Source: Xanthomonas sp. 3793
Lineage (GTDB): Bacteria; Pseudomonadota; Gammaproteobacteria; Xanthomonadales; Xanthomonadaceae
Assembly: GCF_024806835.1 (NCBI RefSeq)
Contig: NZ_JANTYU010000005.1
Location: 215,095 to 279,094 of the forward strand
Length of the DNA: 64,000 bases
Reading direction: 5' to 3'
In this document: positions 1 to 8,799 of the stretch, in pieces
Layout of the letters: the number at the start of each line of letters is the position of its first letter
Numbering within the stretch: the stretch's first letter is position 1
Notes under the pieces: generated by a model
The model's input: only the letters and a program-made list of their open reading frames with translations
The model's database searches: none
Told to the model about the DNA's origin: nothing
Program-made: the position numbers and the translations under genes

Positions 1-163
1 AATGCGGCGGTTTGCGTTCAATTCAAACGGCATGCAACCGCCTCGCTGCAATGGGCGACGTCGGCGCTGCGAACAGTACCGGCCAGCAGTGCTGCGACAC
101 CTTGGCAGCAAGCACACGATCTGGCGATTTTGACGACGGCTAGCGAGACCTGCCCGCGCGTGG
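1..163. other. Intergenic edge; possible start of next pigment gene
   Basis: This edge segment lies downstream of the LolA-like gene on the minus strand. A minus-strand ATG at position 33 opens 11 codons to the window edge (MPFELNANRRI) and could be the start of the next pigment-cluster gene, but that is too short to identify. No clear terminator or promoter is visible in the remaining 130 bases. Confidence 0.25.
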
Positions 164-811
164 TCACGCGCCCGAACCGTGACAGAGCGCGGTCAGCGCT
201 GCGGTATCGCTGACGCCGGCCGCCGCACGTGCCGCGCTGGCCAGCAGCGTGCGTTGCACGTCGCCCTTGGCTGGCACGCTTTCGATGCAGCGCAGCTCAT
301 CGTTGCTGCCGTAGAGACGCAGTTCGCGCACCTGCTTGGCCACTGCGGCGTCCTTGGGCTGCAGGGTCAGCTGCCAGACCTGCGCCGTGCCTTGCCCACC
401 GAGGCGATACTGCTGCTCCAGCAACGCGCGATCTCCCGACAACAGCGCACCGAAGCCGGACTTCAAACCGGCCAGTTCGGGCACGCGGCTCAACGCGAAC
501 TTGCGCGGCGGTTTGCCCTCGCGTTCGAGCACGCCTTCGTCGCCCCGCAAGGTGGTGGTTTCGCGATACGGCGCACTGACCTCGCGCACCAGCGTCTGCG
601 CATCCGGGCGTCGGTAATGGCCCTGCACGCGCAACGGCGTCTTCAGTAGCGCAGAACCGCGCAGTTCGACGAACTCGGTACTGACCGGGGCCGGGCGGGC
701 CAGGCGCTGCAGCACCTGGCCGACGTCCAGCGTCTCAGGCGGTGCGGCGCATAGCGGTGCGGCGCTGAACAGCAGTATCAGCATCCACGGCAGGGTGCGG
801 CGCATCGGCAT
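164..811 (-). CDS. LolA-like outer-membrane carrier protein of xanthomonadin cluster
   Basis: The protein is about 215 residues and begins with a Sec signal peptide (hydrophobic run LPWMLILLFSAAPLCAA). The mature part has the short alternating-strand pattern of LolA-type lipid carriers, for example VELRGSALLKTPLRVQGHYR. LolA-like periplasmic proteins are regular members of aryl-polyene pigment clusters and are thought to help carry the polyene lipid to the outer membrane. The start at 811 (MPMRR) lies inside the end of the upstream acyltransferase, a 77-base overlap; starts at 805 and 784 are also possible. It is the last complete gene of the minus-strand pigment operon here. Family assignment is by pattern and context, not by diagnostic residues. 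Confidence 0.7.
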   Translation of the reverse strand: MPMRRTLPWMLILLFSAAPLCAAPPETLDVGQVLQRLARPAPVSTEFVELRGSALLKTPLRVQGHYRRPDAQTLVREVSAPYRETTTLRGDEGVLEREGKPPRKFALSRVPELAGLKSGFGALLSGDRALLEQQYRLGGQGTAQVWQLTLQPKDAAVAKQVRELRLYGSNDELRCIESVPAKGDVQRTLLASAARAAAGVSDTAALTALCHGSGA

Positions 812-1709
812 GGTGAGTGTTCCAGAAATCGTAGAAGTTGAACCAGTTGTACGGCGCGTAGCGTGTGTAATGTTCCAGCCTGGCGGCGTAATCGCGCATG
901 AGCACGGCAAGCACCGGCGCACGTTGCCTGCGCGGCACGTCCAGGCCTTCGCTGAAGGTCTCGAACGCCAGCTCGTAATGGTTGCCGCCGCGATACAGGC
1001 CGAACGCCAGCACCACCGGCACCTTGAGCGCGGCGGCGATCAGCCATGGCGAGGTCGGGAACATCGCGTTGCGGCCAAGGAACATCGCCGGCAACGCCGG
1101 GTCGCCTTCGCGCGGGCGATCGATCAGCAGCGCCACCAGCGCGCCGGCATCGGTGGCGTCCTTGATCGCCATGACGATCGAGGTCGCATCCATGCCGGCA
1201 TCGATGATGTTGGCGGCCAGCTGCGGGTTCAGTGCGCCCAGCAGGTCGGTCATTGCGCGATTGTGGGCCTTGTCCAGCACCACCTTGACCTGCACGTCCG
1301 GCCGCTCGGTGGCCAGCACGCGCAGCGCATCGAAGCTGCCCAGGTGCGAGCCGAAGATCAGCACGCCGCGGCGGCGGTCCATCTGCGTGTGCAGCTGATC
1401 CAGCCCGGTGATGTCGACGCGGAAGCGCTGCATCTGCCCGCACAGCATGTACACGCGGTCCAGGATGGTCGACGCAAACGTATGGATATGCCGCGCCACA
1501 TCGCGCAGCGTGGCCGGGCGATCCAGCACGCGGGTCAGATAGGCACGCGAGGCGCTACGTTCGGGCGCACGCACCAACAGGAAATACAGCGTGATCGGGT
1601 ACAACAGCGCGCGCCCCACCGCGCGTCCGGCGTGCTGGGCGATGCCACGGATCAGCCACAGCGCGAAACGTCCGCCGCCTTCCGGGCGTTGCTTCCACTG
1701 ACTGCTCAT
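735..1709 (-). CDS. LpxL/HtrB-like acyltransferase, xanthomonadin cluster
   Basis: 324 residues. The motif GSHLGSFD carries the HxxxxD catalytic signature of lysophospholipid and lipid A acyltransferases, and the C-terminal region (YAPYNWFNFYDFW) is typical of the LpxL-like members found in aryl-polyene clusters. An N-terminal hydrophobic segment (LLYPITLYFLLV) suggests inner-membrane anchoring. It probably transfers the aryl-polyene chain, or a fatty acyl group, to a lipid carrier. Its ATG overlaps the stop codon of the upstream dehydratase gene by four bases (ATGA), so the two are probably translationally coupled. Acceptor and donor cannot be read from the sequence. Confidence 0.8.
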   Translation of the reverse strand: MSSQWKQRPEGGGRFALWLIRGIAQHAGRAVGRALLYPITLYFLLVRAPERSASRAYLTRVLDRPATLRDVARHIHTFASTILDRVYMLCGQMQRFRVDITGLDQLHTQMDRRRGVLIFGSHLGSFDALRVLATERPDVQVKVVLDKAHNRAMTDLLGALNPQLAANIIDAGMDATSIVMAIKDATDAGALVALLIDRPREGDPALPAMFLGRNAMFPTSPWLIAAALKVPVVLAFGLYRGGNHYELAFETFSEGLDVPRRQRAPVLAVLMRDYAARLEHYTRYAPYNWFNFYDFWNTHHADAPHPAVDADTAVQRRTAMRRTA

Positions 1710-1993
1710 TGCGCCGCCTCCGCCACCAGTTCGCCGCTGACCAGCATCTGGCCGGCACGCTGCACGCGAAAGCGCCAGCGCGGGCCCTCGCCTTCCAGCA
1801 CGACCGACGCGGTCTGGCCGGGCAGCAACGGCTGCACGAACTTCACCTGCGGCAGCCGTGCCGCAGCGCGCGGGCCATGCAGCGCTTCCACAGCCTGCAG
1901 CACATGGTCGAGCACGACCACGCCAGGCACCACGGGGCGACCCGGAAAGTGCCCGGGCAGGCAGGGATGATCATGCGGCACGACGAAATCCAT
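1706..1993 (-). CDS. FabZ/ApeI-like hotdog 3-hydroxyacyl-ACP dehydratase
   Basis: A single hotdog domain of 95 residues. Near the N-terminus it carries HPCLPGHFPGRPVVPGV, the FabA/FabZ active-site loop with the catalytic His in GHFPG. It lacks the longer N-terminus of housekeeping FabZ, as do the small dehydratases of aryl-polyene type II polyketide pathways. The expected role is removing water from ACP-bound 3-hydroxyacyl intermediates during polyene growth. The usual second-strand acidic residue (Glu or Asp on the central helix) is not obvious; VVLDHVLQAVEAL contains the candidates. It sits 11 bases after the PlsC-like gene and overlaps the following acyltransferase start. Confidence 0.8.
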   Translation of the reverse strand: MDFVVPHDHPCLPGHFPGRPVVPGVVVLDHVLQAVEALHGPRAAARLPQVKFVQPLLPGQTASVVLEGEGPRWRFRVQRAGQMLVSGELVAEAAQ

Positions 1994-2004
1994 AAGCGCG
2001 GAAC

Positions 2005-2754
2005 TCAGATCCTGGGTTGAAGCATTGCAGCCACGGCCTTGTGTGCCTGCTCGGTCAATTGTTGGCGATCCGGCGCATCCGGCCCGGTGACCGCGATCGG
2101 CTCGCCGATGCGTACGCGGATGATGCCGGGACGCACCCTGAACACGCCATCCACGGGCAGCACCTTGCCGCAGCCGTCCAGCGCCACCGGGACAACCTGG
2201 ACGCCAGCATCGATAGCGGCCTGCAGTAGCCCGGCCTTGAATGGCAATAATGCGCCGCTGCGGCTACGGGTGCCTTCGGGAAACAGACACAACTGTTTGC
2301 CTTCACGCAACAGCGCGGCCGCCTGGCGGCGCACCAGTGCACCGGCGCGACGGCTGTCGCGGTCCAGGAACAGCATGCCGGTGGCGCGCGCATACCAGTT
2401 CACGAACGGCACCTTGAGCATTTCTTCCTTGAGCAGGAAGCGCAGCGGCACCGGCAGGGCGTGGAACAGGGCGCAGATATCGATGATGGACTGGTGGTTG
2501 CTGACGAACAGATAGTTCCTGGACCAGTCGACACGCTCACGCCCTTCCACGATCACCCTGGCGCCCGCGCCGCGAAACAGCACCGGCGCCCACATCCAGC
2601 TGCCCATGCGCAACAGGCGATCGGCATCGCGGGTGATCGCCAGCAACGCCAACGCATAGACGATCCCGCCGGCGGTGAACGTCAGCGTGAACGCCAATTG
2701 CAGCAGATTGAACACACCCCACGCCAGGCGCGACGGCATCCTTGCCAACGGCAT
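2005..2754 (-). CDS. PlsC-like 1-acylglycerol-3-phosphate acyltransferase family
   Basis: 249 residues from the ATG at 2754 (MPLARMPSRLAWG); the open frame extends further upstream but that part is the shadow of the neighbouring gene. Diagnostic PlsC motifs are present: NHQSIID (NHxSxxD, catalytic His/Asp) and FPEGTRSRSG (FPEGTRS substrate-binding loop). A hydrophobic segment after the start (LLQLAFTLTFTAGGIVYALALLAI) anchors it in the inner membrane. In this cluster it likely acylates the glycerol or sugar-phosphate head of the xanthomonadin lipid rather than serving bulk phospholipid synthesis; that role is inferred from position. It follows the membrane-protein gene by 52 bases. Confidence 0.82.
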   Translation of the reverse strand: MPLARMPSRLAWGVFNLLQLAFTLTFTAGGIVYALALLAITRDADRLLRMGSWMWAPVLFRGAGARVIVEGRERVDWSRNYLFVSNHQSIIDICALFHALPVPLRFLLKEEMLKVPFVNWYARATGMLFLDRDSRRAGALVRRQAAALLREGKQLCLFPEGTRSRSGALLPFKAGLLQAAIDAGVQVVPVALDGCGKVLPVDGVFRVRPGIIRVRIGEPIAVTGPDAPDRQQLTEQAHKAVAAMLQPRI

Positions 2755-2806
2755 TTTTGTCTTGTCCCCGAAACTGTGCACGTACGTCGCTGCCCTGGCC
2801 ACGCAC

Positions 2807-3553
2807 TCAGCGCAGCAGATCGCGCCAGAAGTCCGGCCCGAGCCGCGCCATCTGGCGCAAGAAGTCTGGCAGATTACGATAGGGACGCTGCGGAAACCAG
2901 CGCCCGCGCAATAGGTATTCCCCAACAAAGAACCCGCCAACCACGCCGTACACCAGCAAATTGGCGAACAGCGAGGCGCGTTCATCGCTGATCGGCAGCG
3001 GCGAGGCGTAGCCCAGTTGCGCCAGCACCCCGCTGGGCTCGGCGCACAGGCCAAGCACCAGGTTGAGCAGGGTCAGCGCGCACAACAGCAGCGCCCAGGC
3101 CAGGGTGAGGCGGCGCGTGTAGCGGTATTGCTCGGTCGTGATCGGCATGCCGGCCTGGCGATACAGCCCCTCGACAATGCGCGTGATCAGCGGCGTGCGC
3201 CCACGGCGCAGGCTGCGGCCGAAGAACCAGGCGACCCAGCCGGTAAATACCACCGGCGGCGCGGCCAGTACCAGCATCGCGTACGGCGAGTGCCACAACG
3301 CGCCCAGGCCCAGCAGGGTCAGCGCAGCAAGCGCCCAGGCCCAGGCCCGGCGCGCGGCCATCGGTTCGATCAGCACCGTCAGCACCAGCAAGGCACCGGC
3401 GATGACGGCAAGCTCCGGGCGATGGCTGGCGTTGGCCCAATGCGCCAGCGGCGAATACGCCACCGCCAGCAAGACGGCCAGCCCCAGCACCCACGGGGGC
3501 GCATCGCCTGGCGCGGCGGTCGGAACCTCAGACGGTCTTGTTGGCTTCGACAT
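2807..3553 (-). CDS. Multi-spanning membrane protein of pigment cluster (COG4648-like)
   Basis: 248 residues from the ATG at 3553 (MSKPTRPSEV), starting 26 bases inside the upstream ACP gene. At least four hydrophobic segments are visible (VLGLAVLLAVAYSPLA, LAVIAGALLVLTVLI, AWALAALTLLGLGAL, LAWALLLCALTLLNLVLGL). Membrane proteins of this kind sit beside the ACP in aryl-polyene clusters, but their biochemical function is unknown. The C-terminal part (FFVGEYLLRGRWFPQRPYRN onward) is polar and probably cytoplasmic. No catalytic motif was recognised. The overlap with the ACP gene suggests coupled expression. Confidence 0.65.
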   Translation of the reverse strand: MSKPTRPSEVPTAAPGDAPPWVLGLAVLLAVAYSPLAHWANASHRPELAVIAGALLVLTVLIEPMAARRAWAWALAALTLLGLGALWHSPYAMLVLAAPPVVFTGWVAWFFGRSLRRGRTPLITRIVEGLYRQAGMPITTEQYRYTRRLTLAWALLLCALTLLNLVLGLCAEPSGVLAQLGYASPLPISDERASLFANLLVYGVVGGFFVGEYLLRGRWFPQRPYRNLPDFLRQMARLGPDFWRDLLR

Positions 3554-3797
3554 GCGCCGACAATGCGCGCAGCGACGCGAAGATGCGACGGTTCTCGTCG
3601 TTGTCCGAGCGCAGCTGGAAGCCATAGCGCTTGCTGATCGCCAGCGCCAGTTCCAGCGCGTCGATCGAATCCAGTCCCAACCCGGTATTGAACAGGGGCG
3701 CCTCCGGGTCGATGTCGGCGGGCTGGACGTCTTCCAGGTTCAGACTTTCGACCAGGAGTTCGGCCAGTTCACGTTCGGCAGCGGTTTGCGAGGACAT
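3528..3797 (-). CDS. xanC: Acyl carrier protein of xanthomonadin synthesis
   Basis: 89 residues from the ATG at 3797, preceded by a GGAAG-type ribosome site. The motif LGLDSIDALEL contains the phosphopantetheine-attachment Ser of acyl carrier proteins. The protein is acidic and helical throughout, as expected for an ACP, and is distinct from housekeeping AcpP. In X. campestris the pigment pathway loads 3-hydroxybenzoate onto the ACP XanC, and this gene occupies the matching position; the symbol rests on that context. It is the first minus-strand gene of the operon, facing the halogenase across a 293-base gap. Confidence 0.82.
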   Translation of the reverse strand: MSSQTAAERELAELLVESLNLEDVQPADIDPEAPLFNTGLGLDSIDALELALAISKRYGFQLRSDNDENRRIFASLRALSAHVEANKTV

Positions 3798-4090
3798 CCA
3801 GAGAGCTTCCAGGTGAGGGTCGGGCGACAGAGTCAGAGCGAGGGATTTCAGGACAACCACCACAGCGGCGCAGACAACCGTCGGGTCGGCTTGGGCGATG
3901 CTGCGGGGCACGGACAGTGTACGTTGCCGTGCCGGCCGATTCCGAACACCCGCCACGCCGGCCTTGCGGCCGCATTGTCGAGAATGGCGATCGTTCTGCA
4001 ACAGCAATTCGGCGGACGGCATACCTGTCCGGGCCGCCGGTCAGGCTATCATGACTGCATGACGCTCGCCCGCTGCAGGTTCGTTCCAGG
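3798..4090. promoter_or_regulatory. Divergent promoter region between ACP operon and halogenase operon
   Basis: A 293-base gap separates two divergent pigment transcription units, so promoters for both must lie here or inside the gene starts. No convincing -35/-10 pair could be picked out by eye. The part near 3900-3960 is relatively rich in short GC palindromes. This entry rests on gene orientation rather than a recognised motif. Confidence 0.5.
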
Positions 4091-5473
4091 ATGACTTCCA
4101 CCGCTGTTGGCCCTACCCCGACCGCCAAGCCGGCAGCCGGGCCGGCTCCCGGACCCGAGTGCCCGGATGTGCTGATCATCGGTGGCGGGCCGGCCGGCTG
4201 CGCGGCGGCCATCGTCCTGGCCCAGCAGGGCTGGCAGGTGACCTTGCTGGAGAAGGCACAGCATCCGCGCTTCCATATCGGCGAGTCGCTGCTGCCGATG
4301 AACATGCCGATTCTCCAACGCCTGGGCGTGCTGGAAGAGGTGCGCGGCATCGGCGTACTCAAGCGCGGCGCGGACTTCCCCAACGACAGCGGCGGCTACA
4401 ACACCTTCCGCTTCTCGCATGCGCTGGATGCCAAGGCCGATTTCGCCTTCCAGGTGCCGCGTGCGCAGTTCGACCAGGTGCTGTTCGAGCGCGCGCGGGC
4501 GGTGGGCGTGGATGCGCGCGATCAGGTCAAGGTCGAAACCGTGGAGTTCGACGGGCAGCAGCCGGTGCTGCAGGCGCGTGGCGTGGCGGGGGTGCAGCAG
4601 TTCCGCCCGCGCTATCTGCTCGATGCCAGCGGCCGCGACACCTTTCTGGGCAACCGCTTCAAGCTCAAGCGCGCCAATGCCAAACATCAATCGGCCGCGC
4701 TGTTCAGCCACTTCCGCGGCGTGACGCGGCGACCGGGCGAGGATGCCGGCAACATCAGCATCTACCGCCACGCGCATGGCTGGATGTGGCTGATTCCGTT
4801 GCCGGACGACATCATGAGCGTGGGCGCGGTCTGCTACCCGGAATACATGAAGACCCGCAAAGGCGAAAGCGAGGGCTTCTTCATGCGCACGCTTGCGCTC
4901 AACACCGAGCTCAGCGCACGCATGCTCGGCGCCGAACGCGTGGCACCGGTGCATGCCACCGGCAATTACGCCTACGAATGCACGCGCATGTCCGGCCCGC
5001 GCTGGTTGATGCTGGGCGATGCCTACACCTTCGTCGACCCGATGTTTTCATCGGGCGTGTTCCTGGCCATGCACAGCGCCGAGCGCGGCGCGGCAATGGT
5101 GGACCAGGCCCTGCGCATGCCGCAGCACGAGGCGAAACTGCAGCGCGCCTTGCAGCGCGAACTCAAGCGCGGCGTGGACGAGTTCAAGTGGTTCATCTAC
5201 CGCTTCACCTCGCCGACCATGCGTGCCTTGTTCGCGCAGCCGCAGAACACCTGGCAGATCGAAGAGGCCGTGGTGGCGATGCTGGCCGGCGATGTGTTCG
5301 ACAGCCCCAGGGTGCGCCTGCGCCTGCGCGCATTCCGCGCCATCTATGCACTGACCACCTTGTCGATGATGCCGCGCGCCTGGCAGTCCTGGCGCCAACG
5401 CCGACGTCAGGCCACGCTCGGCTTCGACGGCGACACCCTGCAACGCGATACGCAACAACGAGATACGCAATGA
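4091..5473 (+). CDS. FAD-dependent halogenase, probable xanthomonadin brominase
   Basis: 460 residues. The Rossmann FAD-binding motif GGGPAG is at residues 31-36, followed by FHIGESLLP. The flavin-dependent halogenase signature GWMWLIP is near 230-236 and a GD(x)5DP flavin motif at 309-317. K91 in LKRGADF lies where halogenases carry the lysine that handles hypohalous acid; this placement is by pattern, not alignment. Xanthomonadins are brominated, so aryl-ring or polyene bromination is the likely role. Its last codons overlap the xanB2 start (ATGA), giving a two-gene plus-strand operon. The C-terminus is a polar repeat-like tail (RDTQQRDTQ). A simple hydroxylase remains an alternative. Confidence 0.82.
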   Translation: MTSTAVGPTPTAKPAAGPAPGPECPDVLIIGGGPAGCAAAIVLAQQGWQVTLLEKAQHPRFHIGESLLPMNMPILQRLGVLEEVRGIGVLKRGADFPNDSGGYNTFRFSHALDAKADFAFQVPRAQFDQVLFERARAVGVDARDQVKVETVEFDGQQPVLQARGVAGVQQFRPRYLLDASGRDTFLGNRFKLKRANAKHQSAALFSHFRGVTRRPGEDAGNISIYRHAHGWMWLIPLPDDIMSVGAVCYPEYMKTRKGESEGFFMRTLALNTELSARMLGAERVAPVHATGNYAYECTRMSGPRWLMLGDAYTFVDPMFSSGVFLAMHSAERGAAMVDQALRMPQHEAKLQRALQRELKRGVDEFKWFIYRFTSPTMRALFAQPQNTWQIEEAVVAMLAGDVFDSPRVRLRLRAFRAIYALTTLSMMPRAWQSWRQRRRQATLGFDGDTLQRDTQQRDTQ

Positions 5474-6477
5474 CCGCTTCCCAGGCCCAGACCACGCACA
5501 GCGTGCGCCATCCCCGCCTGCAGGTCGACTATGTCGACCAGACCGAACCGTCCGCATTGCTGGCCGACCCGCAGGTGCTGGCCGTATTCGGCTTCGGCAC
5601 TGCGGCGCCGCGCCTGGACGACCCGCGCTACCTGCGCGTGCCGCTGCAGCCGTATCAGGCCAAGGTGCTGGAAGTGTGGCGGACCGATGCGCCGGTGCGC
5701 AGCGGCCGCGACGGCAACATCGCCTGGTCCAGCGACGGCCGCCTGCAGTTCGGCGTGATCGAAATCGACGAGCAGGATGTCGATATCGAGGCCGCCGCCG
5801 CCAAGGCCTATGCGGAAATCACCGCCTTCGTCACCCGCAGCCAGACGCCGCGCCTGTTGCGTATCTGGAACTATCTGGACGCCATCACCCTGGGCAGCGG
5901 CGACCGTGAGCGCTACCGGCAGTTCTGCGTGGGCCGTGCGCGCGGCCTGGGCGCCTTCGACGTCGCGCAATTGCCGGCCGCCACTGCGGTGGGCCGCTGC
6001 GATGCCGAGCGCATCATCCAGATCTACTGGCTGGCCGCCAGCGACGCCGGCACTCCGCTGGAAAACCCCCGCCAGGTCAGCGCCTACAACTACCCGCGCC
6101 AATACGGCCCGCAGCCGCCGAGTTTTGCGCGCGCCATGTTGCCGCCGGCCGGCAGCGACATGCCACTGCTGCTATCAGGCACGGCCGCCGTGGTCGGGCA
6201 TGCCTCGATGCACACCGGCCAGTTGCTGGCGCAGCTGGAAGAGACCTTCGCCAACTTCGATGCCCTGCTCGGTGCCGCACGCACGCACACACCGGCGCTG
6301 CCAGCGCAGTTCGGCGCCGGCACCCGCCTGAAGGTTTATGTCCGCGAGCAGGACGACCTGCCCAAGGTCGCGCAGGCGCTGGACGCCCGCTTCGGCGATG
6401 CAGTGCCGCGTCTGCTGCTGCACGCGGTGATCTGCCGCGACGAGCTGGCGGTGGAGATCGATGGGGTGCATGGCTAA
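5470..6477 (+). CDS. xanB2: XanB2 chorismatase making 3- and 4-hydroxybenzoate
   Basis: 335 residues, the usual length of XanB2. Family landmarks of the FkbO/Hyg5/XanB2 chorismatases are present: SAYNYPRQYGPQPPSFARA, LLSGTAAVVGHAS and QLEETFANF. The enzyme splits chorismate into pyruvate and hydroxybenzoates; 3-HBA primes xanthomonadin synthesis and 4-HBA feeds ubiquinone, so the gene links pigment and respiration. Older annotation calls the family pteridine-dependent dioxygenase. The ATG at 5470 overlaps the halogenase stop by four bases. The acyl carrier and ligase that use 3-HBA lie on either side. Confidence 0.92.
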   Translation: MTASQAQTTHSVRHPRLQVDYVDQTEPSALLADPQVLAVFGFGTAAPRLDDPRYLRVPLQPYQAKVLEVWRTDAPVRSGRDGNIAWSSDGRLQFGVIEIDEQDVDIEAAAAKAYAEITAFVTRSQTPRLLRIWNYLDAITLGSGDRERYRQFCVGRARGLGAFDVAQLPAATAVGRCDAERIIQIYWLAASDAGTPLENPRQVSAYNYPRQYGPQPPSFARAMLPPAGSDMPLLLSGTAAVVGHASMHTGQLLAQLEETFANFDALLGAARTHTPALPAQFGAGTRLKVYVREQDDLPKVAQALDARFGDAVPRLLLHAVICRDELAVEIDGVHG

Positions 6478-6689
6478 GTGATGCCGTGCATGCCGGTGTG
6501 CCGCAGACCGTGGCCACCGGCTACGCGCTGAAGACCGCGTGCAGGATGCAGCACGCCGGTACCGCCGTCATCGCGGCCAGGGCGGTACCCATCTGGTTAC
6601 TGAGCGTGCAGTGCGCAGGCGCTGGCAGCGCGTCGACTTCGGTGAGATCGTGCGCTCAGTCGAGCAGACGACATTCCCACGGAGACAGC

Positions 6690-7040
6690 ATGCTTGTTCT
6701 TGCAATCCTCCTGGCGGCTGCAGCCCCTGCCACAACGCAGGAATACGAAGGCAAAGCGGCGTTCGAAGCGCTGGCAGATCAGGCCGATCGGCGCTGCCCA
6801 GCCCGACGGATCAGATCGATCACGCCAGGTGATCTGGACTTTGCGCAGGAGGAGTTTCAGGCGCAGCTGACGCAGCTCGATCGCAAGCGCTTGAATGCGG
6901 CCAACACAGCCGATGCGCGTTGTGCGGATCAGAATGGATTGGCCTGCCAAGCGAATGCGACCCTGCAAGCGATGCATGAAACGCACCTGCTGACGCGCTT
7001 CTCTGCCTACCTGTGTGCGCATCCGGCGCCGGGCCATTGA
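6690..7040 (+). CDS. Small secreted protein, function unknown
   Basis: 116 residues from the ATG at 6690, which has a clear GGAGA ribosome site four bases upstream. A short signal peptide (MLVLAILLAAAAPATT) is followed by a polar helical domain with several cysteines (RRCPAR, DARCADQNGLACQA, YLCAHP), suggesting a small disulfide-bonded periplasmic protein. The frame stays open further upstream, but that part has no signal or ribosome site and is probably not translated. It lies between xanB2 and the ligase gene, convergent with the latter; no pigment role is implied. Confidence 0.6.
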   Translation: MLVLAILLAAAAPATTQEYEGKAAFEALADQADRRCPARRIRSITPGDLDFAQEEFQAQLTQLDRKRLNAANTADARCADQNGLACQANATLQAMHETHLLTRFSAYLCAHPAPGH

Positions 7041-7097
7041 GCAATCCACTCACGCAGCCGCTGTCATCGACAGGAAGCCGGCGTTACCCAAACTCGC

Positions 7098-8447
7098 TCA
7101 GCCCTTGAGCAACTCCAGCACCACGTCGCGTGGCAGTTTGCCGGTCTCGTTGCGTGGCAGGACGGCGAGCTTGCGCAGGCGGCGCGGCAGAAACACCGGG
7201 TCTACGCCGACGCGCAATGCGGCCAGGATCTGCGCCTCGTCCAGGGTCGGGGCGACCACCAGTGCGGCAATGCGGCCCACCGACTGACCGGCATCCGGTG
7301 CCAGCTGCACGATGATGCCGTCGATCACGCCGGGGATGGCGAGCAGGCGACGGGTGAGGTCGGCCAGCGATGCGCGTTTGCCGGCGATTTCCAGCGAATC
7401 GGCCTGGCGCCCGCGTACCTGGAAGCTGCCATCGTCGGCCACGTCCATCATGTCGGCCAACAACACCGGCGTGGCCAGATGCGGCGCATGCACCAGGGTG
7501 CCTGTGGCCTGGGTCTGCAGACGCACGCCGGGCAGCGGGGTCCATGCGGCGTCCAGCGCGGTGCGGCGCACGGCGAACACGCAGGTTTCGGTGGAGCCGA
7601 ACATCTCGCGGACTTCGCCGCCAAAACGCGCTTCGGCTGCGGCGGCAATCTCCTGCGCCAACGGCGCAGTGGCCGAGACGATACCGGCCAACGGCGGCAA
7701 CACCACCCCGGATTCGACCAGCGCACGCAGATGCACCGGCGTGGTCACCAGCACGCGCGGGGCAGGAAGATCGGCCAGCGCGCGCGCCACATCGTCCGGG
7801 AAGAACGGGCGGCCCGCATGCACCGCCAGCTCGGTCACCATCGGCAGCAGCACCGACAATTCCATGCCGTACATGTGCTGCGGCGGCACCGTGGCCACCA
7901 CGTGCGGCACCGCGTCGGTGTGCGCCCACAGGCTTTGCAGCGCAACCAGATCCTGCCGCGTGCTGGTCAGAAAACTGCCCCAGGTCTTGGGATTGGGTTG
8001 CGGGCTGCCGGTACTGCCGGAGGTGAAACCGATCGCCACCAGCGCATCGTCGGCCAGCTGCGGAATCGGGCCGTCCGCTTGCGGCAGCTCGTCCGGCAGT
8101 TGCCAGTAGCGCGGCGGCGCCAGCTCCAGCGCCAGATCGCCCAGGCAATACGCATCGGCGTGACGGGCCTGCACCTCGCCCACCACCGCCGGCGCACGCG
8201 AGGACGGCAGCAGCGACACCTGCCCGCGCAGCGCGCAGGCATAGAACGCCACCATGAACCGATAGCGGTCTTCGCACAGATTGACCGCATGGCGGCCCTC
8301 CGGCAGCTGCTGCGCCAGGCCATGCACATGCGCGATGAAGGTCGCCAGATCGACCGACCGCCCCGCGCGCCACGCCAACGGCCGGCCAGGCGCGCCGACA
8401 GCCATGGGATGGGACACAACGGAGGCAGGCAGGCTGGACATGTGCAT
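7098..8447 (-). CDS. xanA2: 3-hydroxybenzoate:ACP ligase (adenylate-forming enzyme)
   Basis: About 449 residues from the ATG pair at 8447/8441 (MHMSSLP); an in-frame GTG at 8651 would add 68 residues of low-quality sequence. The A3 core motif of AMP-forming enzymes is present as GFTSGSTGSPQ, with FGSTETCVFA as the A5-like motif and NETGKLPRD carrying the C-terminal catalytic lysine (A10-like). In Xanthomonas an ATP-dependent 3-HBA:ACP ligase (XanA2) loads the starter onto the carrier XanC. This gene is the only adenylating enzyme in the visible cluster and sits beside xanB2, so it fits that role. It is convergent with the small secreted protein. Confidence 0.82.
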   Translation of the reverse strand: MHMSSLPASVVSHPMAVGAPGRPLAWRAGRSVDLATFIAHVHGLAQQLPEGRHAVNLCEDRYRFMVAFYACALRGQVSLLPSSRAPAVVGEVQARHADAYCLGDLALELAPPRYWQLPDELPQADGPIPQLADDALVAIGFTSGSTGSPQPNPKTWGSFLTSTRQDLVALQSLWAHTDAVPHVVATVPPQHMYGMELSVLLPMVTELAVHAGRPFFPDDVARALADLPAPRVLVTTPVHLRALVESGVVLPPLAGIVSATAPLAQEIAAAAEARFGGEVREMFGSTETCVFAVRRTALDAAWTPLPGVRLQTQATGTLVHAPHLATPVLLADMMDVADDGSFQVRGRQADSLEIAGKRASLADLTRRLLAIPGVIDGIIVQLAPDAGQSVGRIAALVVAPTLDEAQILAALRVGVDPVFLPRRLRKLAVLPRNETGKLPRDVVLELLKG

Positions 8448-8799
8448 CGACAATCGCAAAAGCGCGCTAGCTTGGCCGCCACCTGCCCCGCTTGCAAGTC
8501 GGGAGGTTTCCTGCCGCGCCAGGGGAACGGCGGTCGGGAACCTCGGCGAGGCCCGTGCGCGAAGCACATTCCACCGCATTGCAATAGCGCATCGCAGCTG
8601 GATTGCATCGATCGTAAAGCGCATGCGTACCCCGCAGAGCAACGTGCGCACAACCGCTTATGGTCGCGCCCGCCAGTCGCCCAAGCCTTGCCTGTTCGAC
8701 GACGCACTGGCCCCGCCGCGCGCATGACCTGTGGCCCGAGCCCACGACGGAAGCGAGCTGCTAGGCTTGTCCGCTCCTCGTTGCGTCCAGTTGTTACCG
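8448..8799. promoter_or_regulatory. Divergent gap between xanA2 and S9 peptidase
   Basis: 352 bases between two outward-facing genes. Promoters for both are expected here, but no hexamers stand out by eye. An alternative N-terminal extension of the ligase (GTG at 8651) would occupy the left half. No RNA gene or repeat was seen. Confidence 0.35.

Noticed and set aside
8448..8651. An N-terminal extension of the adenylating ligase from the GTG at 8651
   Set aside because: The added 68 residues have frame-shadow composition and would remove the promoter space of the divergent genes.
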